The notes beneath the pieces were generated by a model. The model did not search any database. It had not been told where the DNA came from and worked only from the letters and a program-made list of their open reading frames with translations. Shown here piece after piece: positions 16,262 to 25,443 of a stretch of 64,000 nt of DNA; positions within the stretch are counted from its first letter, which is position 1, and each line of letters starts with the position of its first letter. Source of the stretch: CAXTSE01 sp964246985 (lineage in GTDB: Bacteria; Actinomycetota; Actinomycetes; Actinomycetales; Microbacteriaceae); NCBI GenBank assembly GCA_964246985.1, contig CAXTSE010000007.1:111950-175949 (forward strand). The letters are read 5' to 3'. Position numbers and translations under genes: made by a program.

Positions 16262-17680
16262 ATGCAGAGTGTCGCGGATGCCCTGGATCGCCTGCGCTCG
16301 CTGGCCACGGCACCCGAGATCGCCCGCCTCGCCACCGCGTTCGCCGCGGCAGGGCACGAGCTCGCCCTCGTCGGGGGTCCGATCCGGGACGCGTTCCTCG
16401 GCCGCGAGGTCAACGATCTCGACTTCACGACCGACGCCCTGCCCGACCGCATCCTCGAGCTCGTCGGCCCCATCTCCGACGCCCAGTGGGACATCGGCCG
16501 CGAGTTCGGCACGATCGGTGCGCGGATCGGCGGCGTCACCGTCGAGATCACCACGTATCGCAGCGACTCCTACGACGGCGAGACCCGCAAGCCCGTCGTC
16601 GCGTTCGGCACCAGCCTCGACGACGATCTGACCCGGCGCGACTTCACGATCAACGCGATGGCCCTGCGCCTGCCCGACCGCGTGCTCGTCGATCCGAGCG
16701 GGGGTGTCGACGACCTGCTCGACCAGATGATCCGCACGCCCGGAGCCCCCGAGGTGTCGTTCGGCGACGACCCCCTGCGCATGATGCGCGCGGCGCGCTT
16801 CGTGTCGCAGCTCGGATTCCGGATCGACGACGCGGTGCTCGAGGCGTCGCGGCGCATGGCGGCGTCCATCGAGATCGTGTCGCACGAGCGGGTCGGGGCC
16901 GAGATCGGCAAGCTCGTGCTCGGGGCTCACCCCGGCGACGGCATCCGCGCGCTCGTCGACATGGGGCTCGCCGACCACGTGCTGCCCGAGATCCCCGCGC
17001 TCAGACTCGAGGTCGACGAGCACGCGCACCACAAGGACGTCTACGAGCACACCCTGACCGCACTCGACCGGGCGATCGTGCTCGAGGCCGAGCGCGGGCA
17101 CGAGCCGTCTCTGGTGCTGCGGATGGCGGTACTGCTCCACGACATCGGCAAGCCCGCGACGCGGCGGATCGAGCCGGGCGGGATCGTCACCTTCCACCAC
17201 CACGATGTGCTCGGCGGGAAGCTCGCGAGCAAGCGCCTGCGAGAGCTGCGCTTCGACAAGACAGTCGTGAAGGCCGTGGCGGAGCTGATCCGCCTGCACC
17301 TGCGCTTCTTCGGGTACTCCGAGGGGGCGTGGAGCGACTCGGCGGTGCGCCGGTACGTCCGCGACGCCGGCGACCTGATCGAGTGGCTGCACATCCTCTC
17401 CCGCGCGGATGTCACCACCCGCAACCAGCGCAAGGCGCGCACGCTCGCCACGGCCTACGACGAGCTCGAGACGCGCATCGTCGCGCTCGAGGCGGAGGAG
17501 GAGCTGAACGCGATCCGTCCCGACCTCGACGGCGAGCAGATCATGGCGATCCTCGGCCTCACCCCGAGCCGCGAGGTGGGCGAGGCCTACCGGTGGCTGC
17601 TCGAGCAGCGTCTCGACGAGGGCCCTCTCGGGCCGGACGAGGCGGAGCGGCGACTCCGCGCTTGGTGGGCGGACCGCTAG
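16262..17680 (+). CDS. cca: CCA tRNA nucleotidyltransferase
   Basis: 472 aa. The N-terminal nucleotidyltransferase fold has LVGGPIRDAFLG and NDLDFTT (the DxD metal site) at about residues 38-60, then RRDFTINAMA and GFRIDDAVLEASRR. The C-terminal HD domain carries LLHDIGKP (about 295-302) and the H-x-R-F-F region. It adds or repairs the 3' CCA of tRNAs; the class II poly(A) polymerase-like family is sometimes named pcnB. No Shine-Dalgarno is present; the -10 six bases upstream points to a leaderless mRNA. It is divergent from the DUF6049-murJ pair. Confidence 0.93.
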   Translation: MQSVADALDRLRSLATAPEIARLATAFAAAGHELALVGGPIRDAFLGREVNDLDFTTDALPDRILELVGPISDAQWDIGREFGTIGARIGGVTVEITTYRSDSYDGETRKPVVAFGTSLDDDLTRRDFTINAMALRLPDRVLVDPSGGVDDLLDQMIRTPGAPEVSFGDDPLRMMRAARFVSQLGFRIDDAVLEASRRMAASIEIVSHERVGAEIGKLVLGAHPGDGIRALVDMGLADHVLPEIPALRLEVDEHAHHKDVYEHTLTALDRAIVLEAERGHEPSLVLRMAVLLHDIGKPATRRIEPGGIVTFHHHDVLGGKLASKRLRELRFDKTVVKAVAELIRLHLRFFGYSEGAWSDSAVRRYVRDAGDLIEWLHILSRADVTTRNQRKARTLATAYDELETRIVALEAEEELNAIRPDLDGEQIMAILGLTPSREVGEAYRWLLEQRLDEGPLGPDEAERRLRAWWADR

Positions 17681-17690
17681 CAGGTATGCT
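17662..17690 (+). promoter_or_regulatory. rpsF operon promoter
   Basis: -35 TTGGTG (17662-17667), 17 bp spacer, -10 TATGCT (17685-17690), overlapping the 3' end of cca. It predicts a leader of roughly 90-95 nt. Confidence 0.65.
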
Positions 17691-17698
17691 CGACAGGT

Positions 17699-17763
17699 TG
17701 CCCGCCCGGCATGTCCGGCAGGCACCGTCACTACCCTCCTGCTGCGGGAACACGTCCCGCGGC
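17699..17763 (+). promoter_or_regulatory. Structured rpsF leader, possible S6:S18 autoregulatory site
   Basis: The leader holds a stem 17741-17749 / 17755-17763 (GCTGCGGGA with TCCCGCGGC, one G-U pair, 5 nt loop) followed by CCG, plus a weaker upstream fold around 17699-17724. rpsF leaders in many bacteria bind the S6:S18 complex; the resemblance here is by position and a CCG next to a stem, not a verified match. Confidence 0.35.
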
Positions 17764-17789
17764 CGTTCTAGACCAGAGGAGGTGGGTTT

Positions 17790-18257
17790 ATGACGCACCA
17801 GTACGAACTGATGGTGATCCTCGATCCCGAGATCGATGAGCGCACCGTCGCACCCAGCCTGGACAAGTTCCTCAACGTCATCCGCAACGATGGCGGGACG
17901 ATCGACAACGTCGACATCTGGGGACGCCGTCGCCTGGCCTACGAGATCGCCAAGAAGAGCGAGGGCATCTACGCCGTCGTCAACTTCACCGCGACCTCCG
18001 ACGCCACCGTCGAGCTCGACCGTCAGCTGAAGCTGTCCGAGGCCGTCCTCCGCACCAAGGTGCTCCGCTCCGAGGTGCGCGCAGCGCGCGCCGTCGCCGT
18101 GAACGCCGACAACGAGAAGCGCGCCGCTCGCAAGGCCGCCGCCGCCGCCAAGTCGCCGAAGGCCGCCGAGCCCGCAGCTGCCGCCGCGCCGCCGTCGGCT
18201 CCTGCCAAGGCCGCGGCGCCGGCGAAGGCCGCCGCTCCCGCCAAGGCTGCCGAGTAG
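17790..18257 (+). CDS. rpsF: 30S ribosomal protein S6 with long Ala/Lys/Pro tail
   Basis: 155 aa. Residues 1-97 are the standard S6 fold (HQYELMVILDPEIDER, WGRRRLAYEIAKKSEGIY). From about residue 110 a low-complexity tail of AARKAAAAAK and repeated PAKAA units runs to the end; ordinary S6 is about 95-100 aa. S6 binds S18 in the small-subunit platform. A strong AGAGGAGG sits seven bases before ATG 17790. First gene of rpsF-ssb-rpsR-rplI. Confidence 0.96.
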   Translation: MTHQYELMVILDPEIDERTVAPSLDKFLNVIRNDGGTIDNVDIWGRRRLAYEIAKKSEGIYAVVNFTATSDATVELDRQLKLSEAVLRTKVLRSEVRAARAVAVNADNEKRAARKAAAAAKSPKAAEPAAAAAPPSAPAKAAAPAKAAAPAKAAE

Positions 18258-18260
18258 TCC

Positions 18261-18785
18261 ATGGCTGGCGAGACGATCATCACGGTCGTGGGCAACCTGA
18301 CCGCGGATCCCGAGCTGCGCTACACGCAGGGCGGGCTGGCCGTCGCGAACTTCACGATCGCGTCGACCCCGCGCACCTTCGACCGTCAGGCGAACGACTG
18401 GAAGGACGGCGAGGCGCTTTTCCTCCGCGCGTCCTGCTGGCGTGAGTTCGCCGAGCACGTCGCCGGGTCGCTGACCAAGGGAAGCCGCGTCGTCGCGACC
18501 GGCCGCCTGAAGCAGCGCTCCTACGAGACGAAGGAAGGCGAGAAGCGCACCGCCATCGAGCTGGAGGTCGACGAGATCGGCCCCTCGCTCCGGTACGCGA
18601 CCGCTCAGGTCACCCGCGCATCCGGCGGAGCCTCGCAGGGCGGTGGTCGCTCGCAGGGCGGCGCCGTCGGCGCAGGCAACGGCGGCAGCGGAGCTGACGA
18701 GCCGTGGGCTGCAAGCGCCCCGGCATCCAGTGGCGGCGACGTGTGGAACACGCCGGGCAGCTACAACGACGAGACCCCGTTCTGA
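18261..18785 (+). CDS. ssb: Single-stranded DNA-binding protein
   Basis: 174 aa. An N-terminal OB fold (ITVVGNLTADPELRYTQGG, FLRASCWREFAEHV, RLKQRSYETKEGEKRTAIEL) covers about residues 1-110. A Gly/Ser/Gln-rich linker follows, ending in the acidic tail SYNDETPF that binds replication partners. It starts three bases after rpsF. SSB coats single strands during replication and repair. Confidence 0.96.
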   Translation: MAGETIITVVGNLTADPELRYTQGGLAVANFTIASTPRTFDRQANDWKDGEALFLRASCWREFAEHVAGSLTKGSRVVATGRLKQRSYETKEGEKRTAIELEVDEIGPSLRYATAQVTRASGGASQGGGRSQGGAVGAGNGGSGADEPWAASAPASSGGDVWNTPGSYNDETPF

Positions 18786-18813
18786 TTCAGAACGTCTGAT
18801 TAAGGAATAGATC

Positions 18814-19086
18814 ATGGCTGGAAAGAGCAGCAGCAGCGGCGGCAGAGACAGCCGCAAGCGCACGAGCGCCAAGGGCGGCAAGAACGCCGCCCCGGCGAAG
18901 TCCGTCCGCGTCGGCATCATCGACTACAAGGATGTCGCCACGCTTCGCAAGTTCATCTCGGAGCGCGGGAAGATCCGTGCCCGTCGCATCACCGGCGTCT
19001 CGGTGCAGGAGCAGAAGCTCATCGCGCTCGCGGTCAAGAACGCGCGCGAGATGGCCCTCCTCCCGTACGCGGGCTCGGGACGATAG
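18814..19086 (+). CDS. rpsR: 30S ribosomal protein S18
   Basis: 90 aa. The conserved core is DYKDVATLRKFISERGKI and RRITGVSVQEQKLIALAVKNAREMALLPY. The N-terminal 30 residues are Ser/Lys-rich and contain no cysteines, so this is a zinc-independent form. It partners with S6 encoded two genes upstream. AAGGAATAG precedes the ATG. Confidence 0.96.
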   Translation: MAGKSSSSGGRDSRKRTSAKGGKNAAPAKSVRVGIIDYKDVATLRKFISERGKIRARRITGVSVQEQKLIALAVKNAREMALLPYAGSGR

Positions 19087-19097
19087 GGGATAGGGAT

Positions 19098-19550
19098 ATG
19101 TCGAAGCTCATCCTCACGTCCGAGGTCACCGGCCTCGGTTCGGCCGGCGACGTCGTCGACGTCAAGAACGGGTACGCCCGCAACTACCTGATCCCGCAGG
19201 GATTCGCCGTGGCCTGGAGCCGCGGTGGCGAGAAGCAGGTCGATCAGCTGAAGGCGGGCCGTCAGGCTCGCGAGCTGGCGACCCTCGAAGAGGCGCAGAC
19301 CCTCAAGGCCAAGCTCGAGGCGACGGCTGTGAAGCTGACCGTCAAGGCGGGTCGCGAGGGCCGTCTGTTCGGCTCGGTCAAGAACGCCGACATCGCGGAC
19401 GCGGTCGAGGCGGCCGGCGTCGGCTCGATCGACAAGCGCACCATCGAGCTGAGCTCGCCGATCAAGGGCGTCGGCCAGTACGACGCGACGGTGCGCCTCC
19501 GCGAGGACGTCGTCGCCGCTCTGACGATCGACGTGGTCGCCGCCAAGTAG
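19098..19550 (+). CDS. rplI: 50S ribosomal protein L9
   Basis: 150 aa, full length. The N-terminal domain GDVVDVKNGYARNYLIPQGFA is the L9 signature; a long connecting helix (about 42-75) and the C-terminal rRNA-binding domain (GRLFGSVKNADIADAV) follow. Last gene of the operon, ended by a 17 bp stem terminator. Confidence 0.97.
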   Translation: MSKLILTSEVTGLGSAGDVVDVKNGYARNYLIPQGFAVAWSRGGEKQVDQLKAGRQARELATLEEAQTLKAKLEATAVKLTVKAGREGRLFGSVKNADIADAVEAAGVGSIDKRTIELSSPIKGVGQYDATVRLREDVVAALTIDVVAAK

Positions 19551-19582
19551 GCACCTGCACCACCCCGCGCATAGCGGTTAGA

Positions 19583-19618
19583 CACGAGCGACGTGCCCCT
19601 CGGGGCACGTCGCTCGTG
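19583..19618 (+). terminator. Strong terminator after rplI
   Basis: A perfect 17 bp inverted repeat (arms 19583-19599 and 19602-19618, beginning CACGAGCGACGTGCCCC) with a minimal loop, followed by CCGTTTCCC. Confidence 0.85.
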
Positions 19619-19639
19619 CCGTTTCCCGGACGAGGAGCC

Positions 19640-19912
19640 CGAGATCCGTCCACAGGGAGCAACGCTGTCGACCAACTCTCAAGTGGCACTCTAAACAAGT
19701 TTCTACACACAACGTGTGAACAGATAAACCCCAGTTCATCACCGGTATCGAGCGGGATATCCGTCAGTTCTCCACAGTTCTTTCCACACCTTCTTCACAC
19801 AGTCTCCGGCGTTTCTCTGCGGTTGTGCACATACCTATCCACAGGGGTGGTTGGCCGTGTCGCCGGGTGTGCATAGCCTTCTGACCGACTCCCCGATAGA
19901 AACAGGTCCCTC
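19640..19912. promoter_or_regulatory. Non-coding region before dnaB with a cluster of DnaA-box-like sites
   Basis: About 290 bp between the rplI terminator and dnaB, clearly more AT-rich than its surroundings. DnaA-box-like nonamers in the same orientation are TTCTCCACA (19768-19776), CTTTCCACA (19780-19788) and CTATCCACA (19835-19843); CCGTCCACA occurs at about 19646-19654. No convincing gene is seen. It may hold the dnaB promoter under DnaA control or a DnaA-titrating site. Confidence 0.5.
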
Positions 19913-21289
<1,377 letters not shown>

Positions 21290-21290
21290 G

Positions 21291-21833
21291 CTAGTCGGCG
21301 CCTACCGGGACGTAGCGCGCGGCTCGCACCCCGGAGGCGAACTCGGTCACCCCGACCAGCTCGAGGGCCAGCGGCTCGGCGAGACCCTCGAACAGCCGCG
21401 GTCCGTGACCGACGAGCGTCGGGGAGACGACGAACTCGTACTCGTCGATGAGCCCGGCGTCGGCCAGCGCCAGCGGCAGCGTGACGCCGCCCACGTAGAG
21501 CCCGTCGCCCGGCTGCTCCTTCAGCTTCCGGACCGCTTCGACGGGGTCGCCCGTCAGCGTCTCGGTGTTCCAGCCGTCCGGCTCGCGGGTGCTCGACACG
21601 AGGTACTTTCTGGCCGCGTTGATCGACCGGGCGAACGGACGCATCCACGGCGGCAGGTCGGTGGCAGTGCGCCAGAACTCCATCAGCTCGTAGGTGGTGC
21701 GGCCGAGGATGATCGCATCGGCTCGGGCGATGGTCTGCGCGGCGTGGTTGTGAGACTCCTCGTCCGGTGTGCCGGCGCGATGGTCGACGCAGCCGTCGAG
21801 CGAGACGTTGATCGAGTACCGGAGAGGTCGCAC
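21291..21833 (-). CDS. Dihydrofolate reductase/RibD C-terminal family protein
   Basis: 180 aa single-domain reductase of the RibD-C/DHFR-like superfamily. It begins with YSINVSLDGCVD, then DAIILGRTTYELM and GDGLYVGGVTLPLALADAGLIDEYEFVVSP, the typical NADPH-binding segments. The family holds many proteins of unassigned substrate; it is not the folate-pathway enzyme FolA. The start is GTG at 21833. It is convergent with dnaB, the stops one base apart. Confidence 0.85.
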   Translation of the reverse strand: MRPLRYSINVSLDGCVDHRAGTPDEESHNHAAQTIARADAIILGRTTYELMEFWRTATDLPPWMRPFARSINAARKYLVSSTREPDGWNTETLTGDPVEAVRKLKEQPGDGLYVGGVTLPLALADAGLIDEYEFVVSPTLVGHGPRLFEGLAEPLALELVGVTEFASGVRAARYVPVGAD

Positions 21834-21940
21834 CCGACCAGGCTGGCACGATCCGCACGACGCCGCCAGATCACTCCGAGGCCTGGCCGGGCCGGCGGAC
21901 GCACGGGCGGCTGCCAGTGGCGGGTCCGTACACTGGGGGC

Positions 21941-22573
21941 GTGTCTGATGTGACGTTCGAGCCTGCGCGCACCGCCGCCGTCCCGGCGTGGGCGCTGCCC
22001 GCGGGGCGCGCGGCCGTCGCCATCGTGCTGGGCCTCGTCATCACCTTCTCGGCCGACCACTCGGCGCCGCTCGGGCTGCTGACGTTCGGCGTCTTCGCCG
22101 TCGTGACCGGACTGCTCATCGGCGGTTTCGCCATCGCATCCGGGCCCGGCTCGATGACGCGGGGCGCGTCCATCGCGCAGGCGGTCGTGACCCTCGCTGC
22201 CGGAGTCGCCGCCCTCGCGATCACCACGGGCGGCGTCGGCTACCTCGTTCTCGTCGTGAGTGGGTGGGCGATCATCGCCGGGGCGCTCGAGCTGGCATCC
22301 GGACTCCGCGGCCGCCGCCAGGGTGCGTCGCGCTCCATCGCGACGAACGACAGCGTCCTCGTCGGTGCCCTCACCGTCATCCTGGGCATCGCCGTGCTGG
22401 TGATCCCGCCCGACCTCGCCGTCCCGTTCGAGGGCGACAAGGGCGTGTCGGGTGTCCTCACGTCGGCGGTCATCGTGGTCGGGTCCATCGGATTCTGGGG
22501 CGTCATCACGGGCGTGCTGCTCGCCATCTCTGCCGCATCGCCCCGCGCCGCCGTCGACGGAGTAGCCGGATGA
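21941..22573 (+). CDS. Six-TM membrane protein (HdeD/DUF308-like)
   Basis: 210 aa, almost wholly hydrophobic. Six segments are visible: about 19-35, 40-62, 69-90, 92-116, 128-148 and 165-195. The three repeated pairs of helices resemble the HdeD/DUF308 family, which has no established biochemical role in Actinobacteria. GTG at 21941 was chosen because TACACT (21929-21934) stands exactly six bases before it, implying a leaderless mRNA. The stop overlaps the next start (ATGA). Confidence 0.7.
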   Translation: MSDVTFEPARTAAVPAWALPAGRAAVAIVLGLVITFSADHSAPLGLLTFGVFAVVTGLLIGGFAIASGPGSMTRGASIAQAVVTLAAGVAALAITTGGVGYLVLVVSGWAIIAGALELASGLRGRRQGASRSIATNDSVLVGALTVILGIAVLVIPPDLAVPFEGDKGVSGVLTSAVIVVGSIGFWGVITGVLLAISAASPRAAVDGVAG

Positions 22574-22839
22574 GCCGCCCCACCGGCGTCCCCGGACGCA
22601 GCCCGTCCCGCCGCGACCGCACCCGCCCGGCCGAGCTGCTCGGCCTGTCGGCCGCCCTCGCGGTCGTGCTCGGCGTCGTCGTGCTCGCCACGACCCGCGA
22701 CCTGCTGCTCGCGTTCGAATTCTCGGTGGGCGGCTTCATCGTCGCCCTGGTCGTCTTCGCGATGCTGCTGCTCGCCGCCACCCCCAACCCCGAGGGCCAT
22801 GGCACCGGCGACCGCAACGACGAGCCGTACGGGCACTGA
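22570..22839 (+). CDS. Small two-TM membrane protein
   Basis: 89 aa. A basic N-terminus (RSPSRRDRTRP) is followed by two hydrophobic helices (LLGLSAALAVVLGVVVLAT and FSVGGFIVALVVFAMLLLAA) and a polar tail ending GDRNDEPYGH. I do not recognise a family. It is translationally coupled to the six-TM gene upstream, so the two probably act together. Confidence 0.7.
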   Translation: MSRPTGVPGRSPSRRDRTRPAELLGLSAALAVVLGVVVLATTRDLLLAFEFSVGGFIVALVVFAMLLLAATPNPEGHGTGDRNDEPYGH

Positions 22840-22851
22840 TTTTTCGGCGAG

Positions 22852-22870
22852 CCGCCGCCTCTGCGGCGCG
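22852..22870 (+). repeat. Partial copy of the dispersed double-hairpin element
   Basis: These 19 bp are identical to the first 19 bp of the full copy at 32082. They form a CGCCGC/GCGGCG stem, 12 bp after the stop of the two-TM gene and in its orientation. Confidence 0.65.
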
Positions 22871-22902
22871 CCGCGACCCGTACGCCTGCCTCTGACGCGC
22901 GC

Positions 22903-22932
22903 GGTTCTGCAGGAGATCCGGGTTCTGCAGGA
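22903..22932 (+). repeat. 12 bp direct repeat with 18 bp period
   Basis: GGTTCTGCAGGA at 22903-22914 and again at 22921-22932; its core recurs inverted as TCCTGCA at about 22970. It lies in the gene-free gap between the two-TM gene and purB, for which no coding is seen. Confidence 0.6.
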
Positions 22933-23030
22933 CCCTGAAGCCCGCTCCCCTGTGACTCGGGGACCGAAGTCCTGCACAACGGAGCGAACGCCGTCCAGTA
23001 GGGCGTTCAGTGCACGCGGAAGCCGAGTTG

Positions 23031-23093
23031 CCCGCGGAGCGCGAGCGACCGCGCTCGGTCGCGCGGAGCGCGCGTGCGCCGCAGGAGCGGCGG
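23031..23093 (-). repeat. Dispersed 63 bp double-hairpin element, copy 2
   Basis: Read on the minus strand, this matches 32082-32144 at about 55 of 63 positions, including a 25 bp identical core. It starts 13 bp after the purB stop in the direction of purB transcription. Two stems are visible: CGCCGC/GCGGCG, and GCGACCG/CGGTCGC in the core. It may serve as a 3' end or mRNA-stabilising structure. Confidence 0.75.
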
Positions 23094-23106
23094 CGCACCA
23101 AACGGC

Positions 23107-24486
23107 TCAGAGGTACCGGTCGACCAGCTGGTCGGCGATGCCGGTGTAGGTGGACGGGGTCATCGCGATCAGGCGGGCTTTCGCATCCGCACCGATGTCG
23201 AGGCCCTCGACGAACGCGCGCAGCTCGTCGCCCGTGACCCGCTTGCCGCGGGTGAGCTCCTTGAGCATCGCGTAGGGGTCCGCGATCGAGCTGCGCCCGG
23301 CGGTCACCTCGGCGCGGATGACCGTCTGGATCGCCTCGCCGAGCACCTCCCAGTTGGCGTCGAGGTCGGATGCGAGCACGGCCTGATCGATGGAGACCTC
23401 GCCGAGCCCGCGCGCGAGGTTGTCGAGGGCGAGCAGCGAGTGGCCGAGCGCGACGCCGACGTTGCGCTGCGTCGTCGAGTCGGTCAGGTCGCGCTGCAGG
23501 CGGCTGGTGACGAGCGTCGCGGCGAGCGAGTCGAGCAGGGCGCTCGACAGCTCGAGGTTGGCCTCGGCGTTCTCGAAGCGGATCGGATTGATCTTGTGCG
23601 GCATCGTCGATGAGCCTGTCGCGCCCGCCTGCGGCACCTGCGCCAGGTAGCCCATCGAGATGTAGGTCCAGATGTCGGTGCAGAGGTTGTGGAGCACGCG
23701 GTTGAGATGGCTGATGCCCGAGTACAGCTCCGCCTGCCAGTCGTGCGACTCGATCTGGGTGGTGAGCGGATTCCAGGTGAGGCCGAGCGCGGTGACGAAC
23801 TCGTGCGAGACGGCGGCCCAGTCGACGTCGGGGTCGGCCGCCAGGTGGGCGGCGAAGGTGCCCGTCGCGCCGCTGAACTTGCCGAGCGGACGCACCGCCT
23901 CGATGCGTGCGAGAACGCGCTCGGCGCGGGATACGAAGACGGCGAACTCCTTGCCGATGGTGGTCGGCGTCGCCGGCTGGCCGTGGGTGTGCGCGAGCAT
24001 CGGGATCGCGCGCCCCTCGACGGCGCGCTCGCGCAGCGCGGCGAGCACGTCGCGCAGGCGCGGCAGCCACACCTCGTGCACGGCGGCGCGGATGGTGAGC
24101 GCGTAGGCGAGGTTGTTGATGTCCTCGCTGGTGCAGGCGAAGTGGGTGAGCTCGGCGATCTCGTTCAGCCCCAGGTCGGCGAGCTTGCGCCGCACGAGGT
24201 ACTCGACGGCCTTCACATCGTGGCGGGTGGTGGCCTCGAGCGCGGCGAGCTGATCGATCTCGTCCTGCCCGAAGTCGGCCGCCCACTGGCGCAGGGCGCG
24301 CAGCGGCTCGGCCTCGATGTGGCGGGTGCCGAAGAAGCCGTGCGAGGTGAGGAGCACCAGCCACTCGACCTCGACATGCACGCGGGCACGATTCAGCGCG
24401 GCCTCGGACAGGTGCTCGCCGAGGCCCTCGACCGCAGCTCGGTAGCGTCCGTCGAGCGGGCTGATGGGCTGCGGCGGGAGTGTCAT
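23107..24486 (-). CDS. purB: Adenylosuccinate lyase
   Basis: 459 aa. The fumarase/aspartase superfamily signature GSSTMPHKINPIRFENAEA holds the flexible catalytic loop; THFACTSEDINNLAYAL and MLAHTHGQPATPTT carry further active-site residues. It cleaves SAICAR and adenylosuccinate in purine synthesis. ATG at 24486 begins MTLPPQPISPLDGRYRAAV, the family N-terminus. It overlaps the stop of the upstream phosphatase gene by four bases (ATGA), so they are coupled. Confidence 0.96.
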   Translation of the reverse strand: MTLPPQPISPLDGRYRAAVEGLGEHLSEAALNRARVHVEVEWLVLLTSHGFFGTRHIEAEPLRALRQWAADFGQDEIDQLAALEATTRHDVKAVEYLVRRKLADLGLNEIAELTHFACTSEDINNLAYALTIRAAVHEVWLPRLRDVLAALRERAVEGRAIPMLAHTHGQPATPTTIGKEFAVFVSRAERVLARIEAVRPLGKFSGATGTFAAHLAADPDVDWAAVSHEFVTALGLTWNPLTTQIESHDWQAELYSGISHLNRVLHNLCTDIWTYISMGYLAQVPQAGATGSSTMPHKINPIRFENAEANLELSSALLDSLAATLVTSRLQRDLTDSTTQRNVGVALGHSLLALDNLARGLGEVSIDQAVLASDLDANWEVLGEAIQTVIRAEVTAGRSSIADPYAMLKELTRGKRVTGDELRAFVEGLDIGADAKARLIAMTPSTYTGIADQLVDRYL

Positions 24487-25034
24487 GAGATGCGGATTCC
24501 TGGTTCGAGTTGGCGGAAGAGGGCGACCGTCGCGTGCTCGATCGTGGCGCGCACGGAATCGAACAGGGCCGCATCCGAATAGTACGGGTCGGGGACGTCG
24601 ATGCCGCCGCCGGCCTCGGGGTCGAAGGTCATCAGGAGCTGCACCTTGGCGGCGTCCTGCTCGGTCGGGGCCCACTCGCGCAGGATGCGCTCCTGTCCGC
24701 GATCGAAGGCCACGATCAGGTCGAGGGAGCCGAACCAGTCGGCGTCGAACTGGCGCGCGCGGTGGTCGGATGCGTCGTAGCCGTGCGCGGCGAGCGTCGC
24801 GATGGTGCGCGGGTCGGCTCTCTCGCCGACGTGCCAGTCGCCGGTGGCGGCCGAGCTGACACGCAGCCGGAGCGAGAGGCCGGCGTCGACGATGAGGCTG
24901 CGGAAGATCGCCTCGGCCATCGGCGAGCGGCAGATGTTGCCGGTGCAGACGAAGCAGATGCGGAAGATCGGCAGGGGCGGCGGGGTGTCGATGGTGTTCT
25001 CGAGCGCGGGGTCCAGGTCGCGCTCGAGGGTCAT
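24483..25034 (-). CDS. Low-molecular-weight protein-tyrosine phosphatase family
   Basis: 183 aa. The P-loop CTGNICR (Cys30 to Arg36) with the general-acid Asp in DVPDPYY near residue 145 defines the LMW-PTP fold. The insert around GRQFDADWF and the C-terminus are normal. Family members dephosphorylate phosphotyrosine or act on related low-molecular-weight substrates; the target is unknown. I chose ATG 25034 (MTLERDLDP) over an in-frame upstream start because the extra residues are not conserved in character. It is coupled to purB downstream. Confidence 0.88.
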   Translation of the reverse strand: MTLERDLDPALENTIDTPPPLPIFRICFVCTGNICRSPMAEAIFRSLIVDAGLSLRLRVSSAATGDWHVGERADPRTIATLAAHGYDASDHRARQFDADWFGSLDLIVAFDRGQERILREWAPTEQDAAKVQLLMTFDPEAGGGIDVPDPYYSDAALFDSVRATIEHATVALFRQLEPGIRIS

Positions 25035-25177
25035 GCACCCATTGTGGTGCTCGGGAGGGCCGCGGTCACGTGTCCTCTCCCTCCCCGAGGTCGACGGGCG
25101 GGAGACATTCACATCCTCGCCCCCGGCAGCGAGCACGGGCAGCGGATGCGGCGATCCTGATCGCGGAAGGAGGCACC

Positions 25178-25441
25178 GTGCCGATCGAGATGGATCCCGC
25201 GCAGACGGAGGCGCTCCGGCGTCAGCTCGAGCAGCAGGCGAGGCTGCTGCAGCCTGTCGTGACGCGGCTCGCCGACCGCGTCGCGCATCCGCTGGTCGCT
25301 CCCGCCGACTGGCACGGGCCCGCCTCGGCCGCCTATGCCGAGCTCGAGCACCGCCTGCGGCGACGCGTGGCGGCGGCGGAGCATTCCGTCCACGCCGCGC
25401 TCGTCAGCACCCGCAGCGCCCTGGCGCAGCTGGGAGGCTGA
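25178..25441 (+). CDS. WXG100-like small helical protein
   Basis: 87 aa. Two predicted helices (TEALRRQLEQQARLLQPVVTRLADRV and AYAELEHRLRRRVAAAEHSVHAALV) flank DWHGPASAAY, whose W-H-G turn matches the WXG motif of Esx-type secreted proteins. The start is GTG 25178 right after AAGGAGG. Two bases separate its stop from the next start, so it is paired with the hydrolase gene that follows. No Type VII secretion genes are in the window, so secretion is inference. Confidence 0.65.
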   Translation: MPIEMDPAQTEALRRQLEQQARLLQPVVTRLADRVAHPLVAPADWHGPASAAYAELEHRLRRRVAAAEHSVHAALVSTRSALAQLGG

Positions 25442-25443
25442 CG

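Noticed and set aside
14225..17731. 1168-codon open frame on the minus strand across cca, DUF6049 and murJ
   Set aside because: It runs through real genes in other frames and has no recognisable domain; a GC-shadow.
19616..19876. 86-codon frame before dnaB as a small gene
   Set aside because: No ribosome site, no conserved character, and it covers the rplI terminator and the DnaA-box region.
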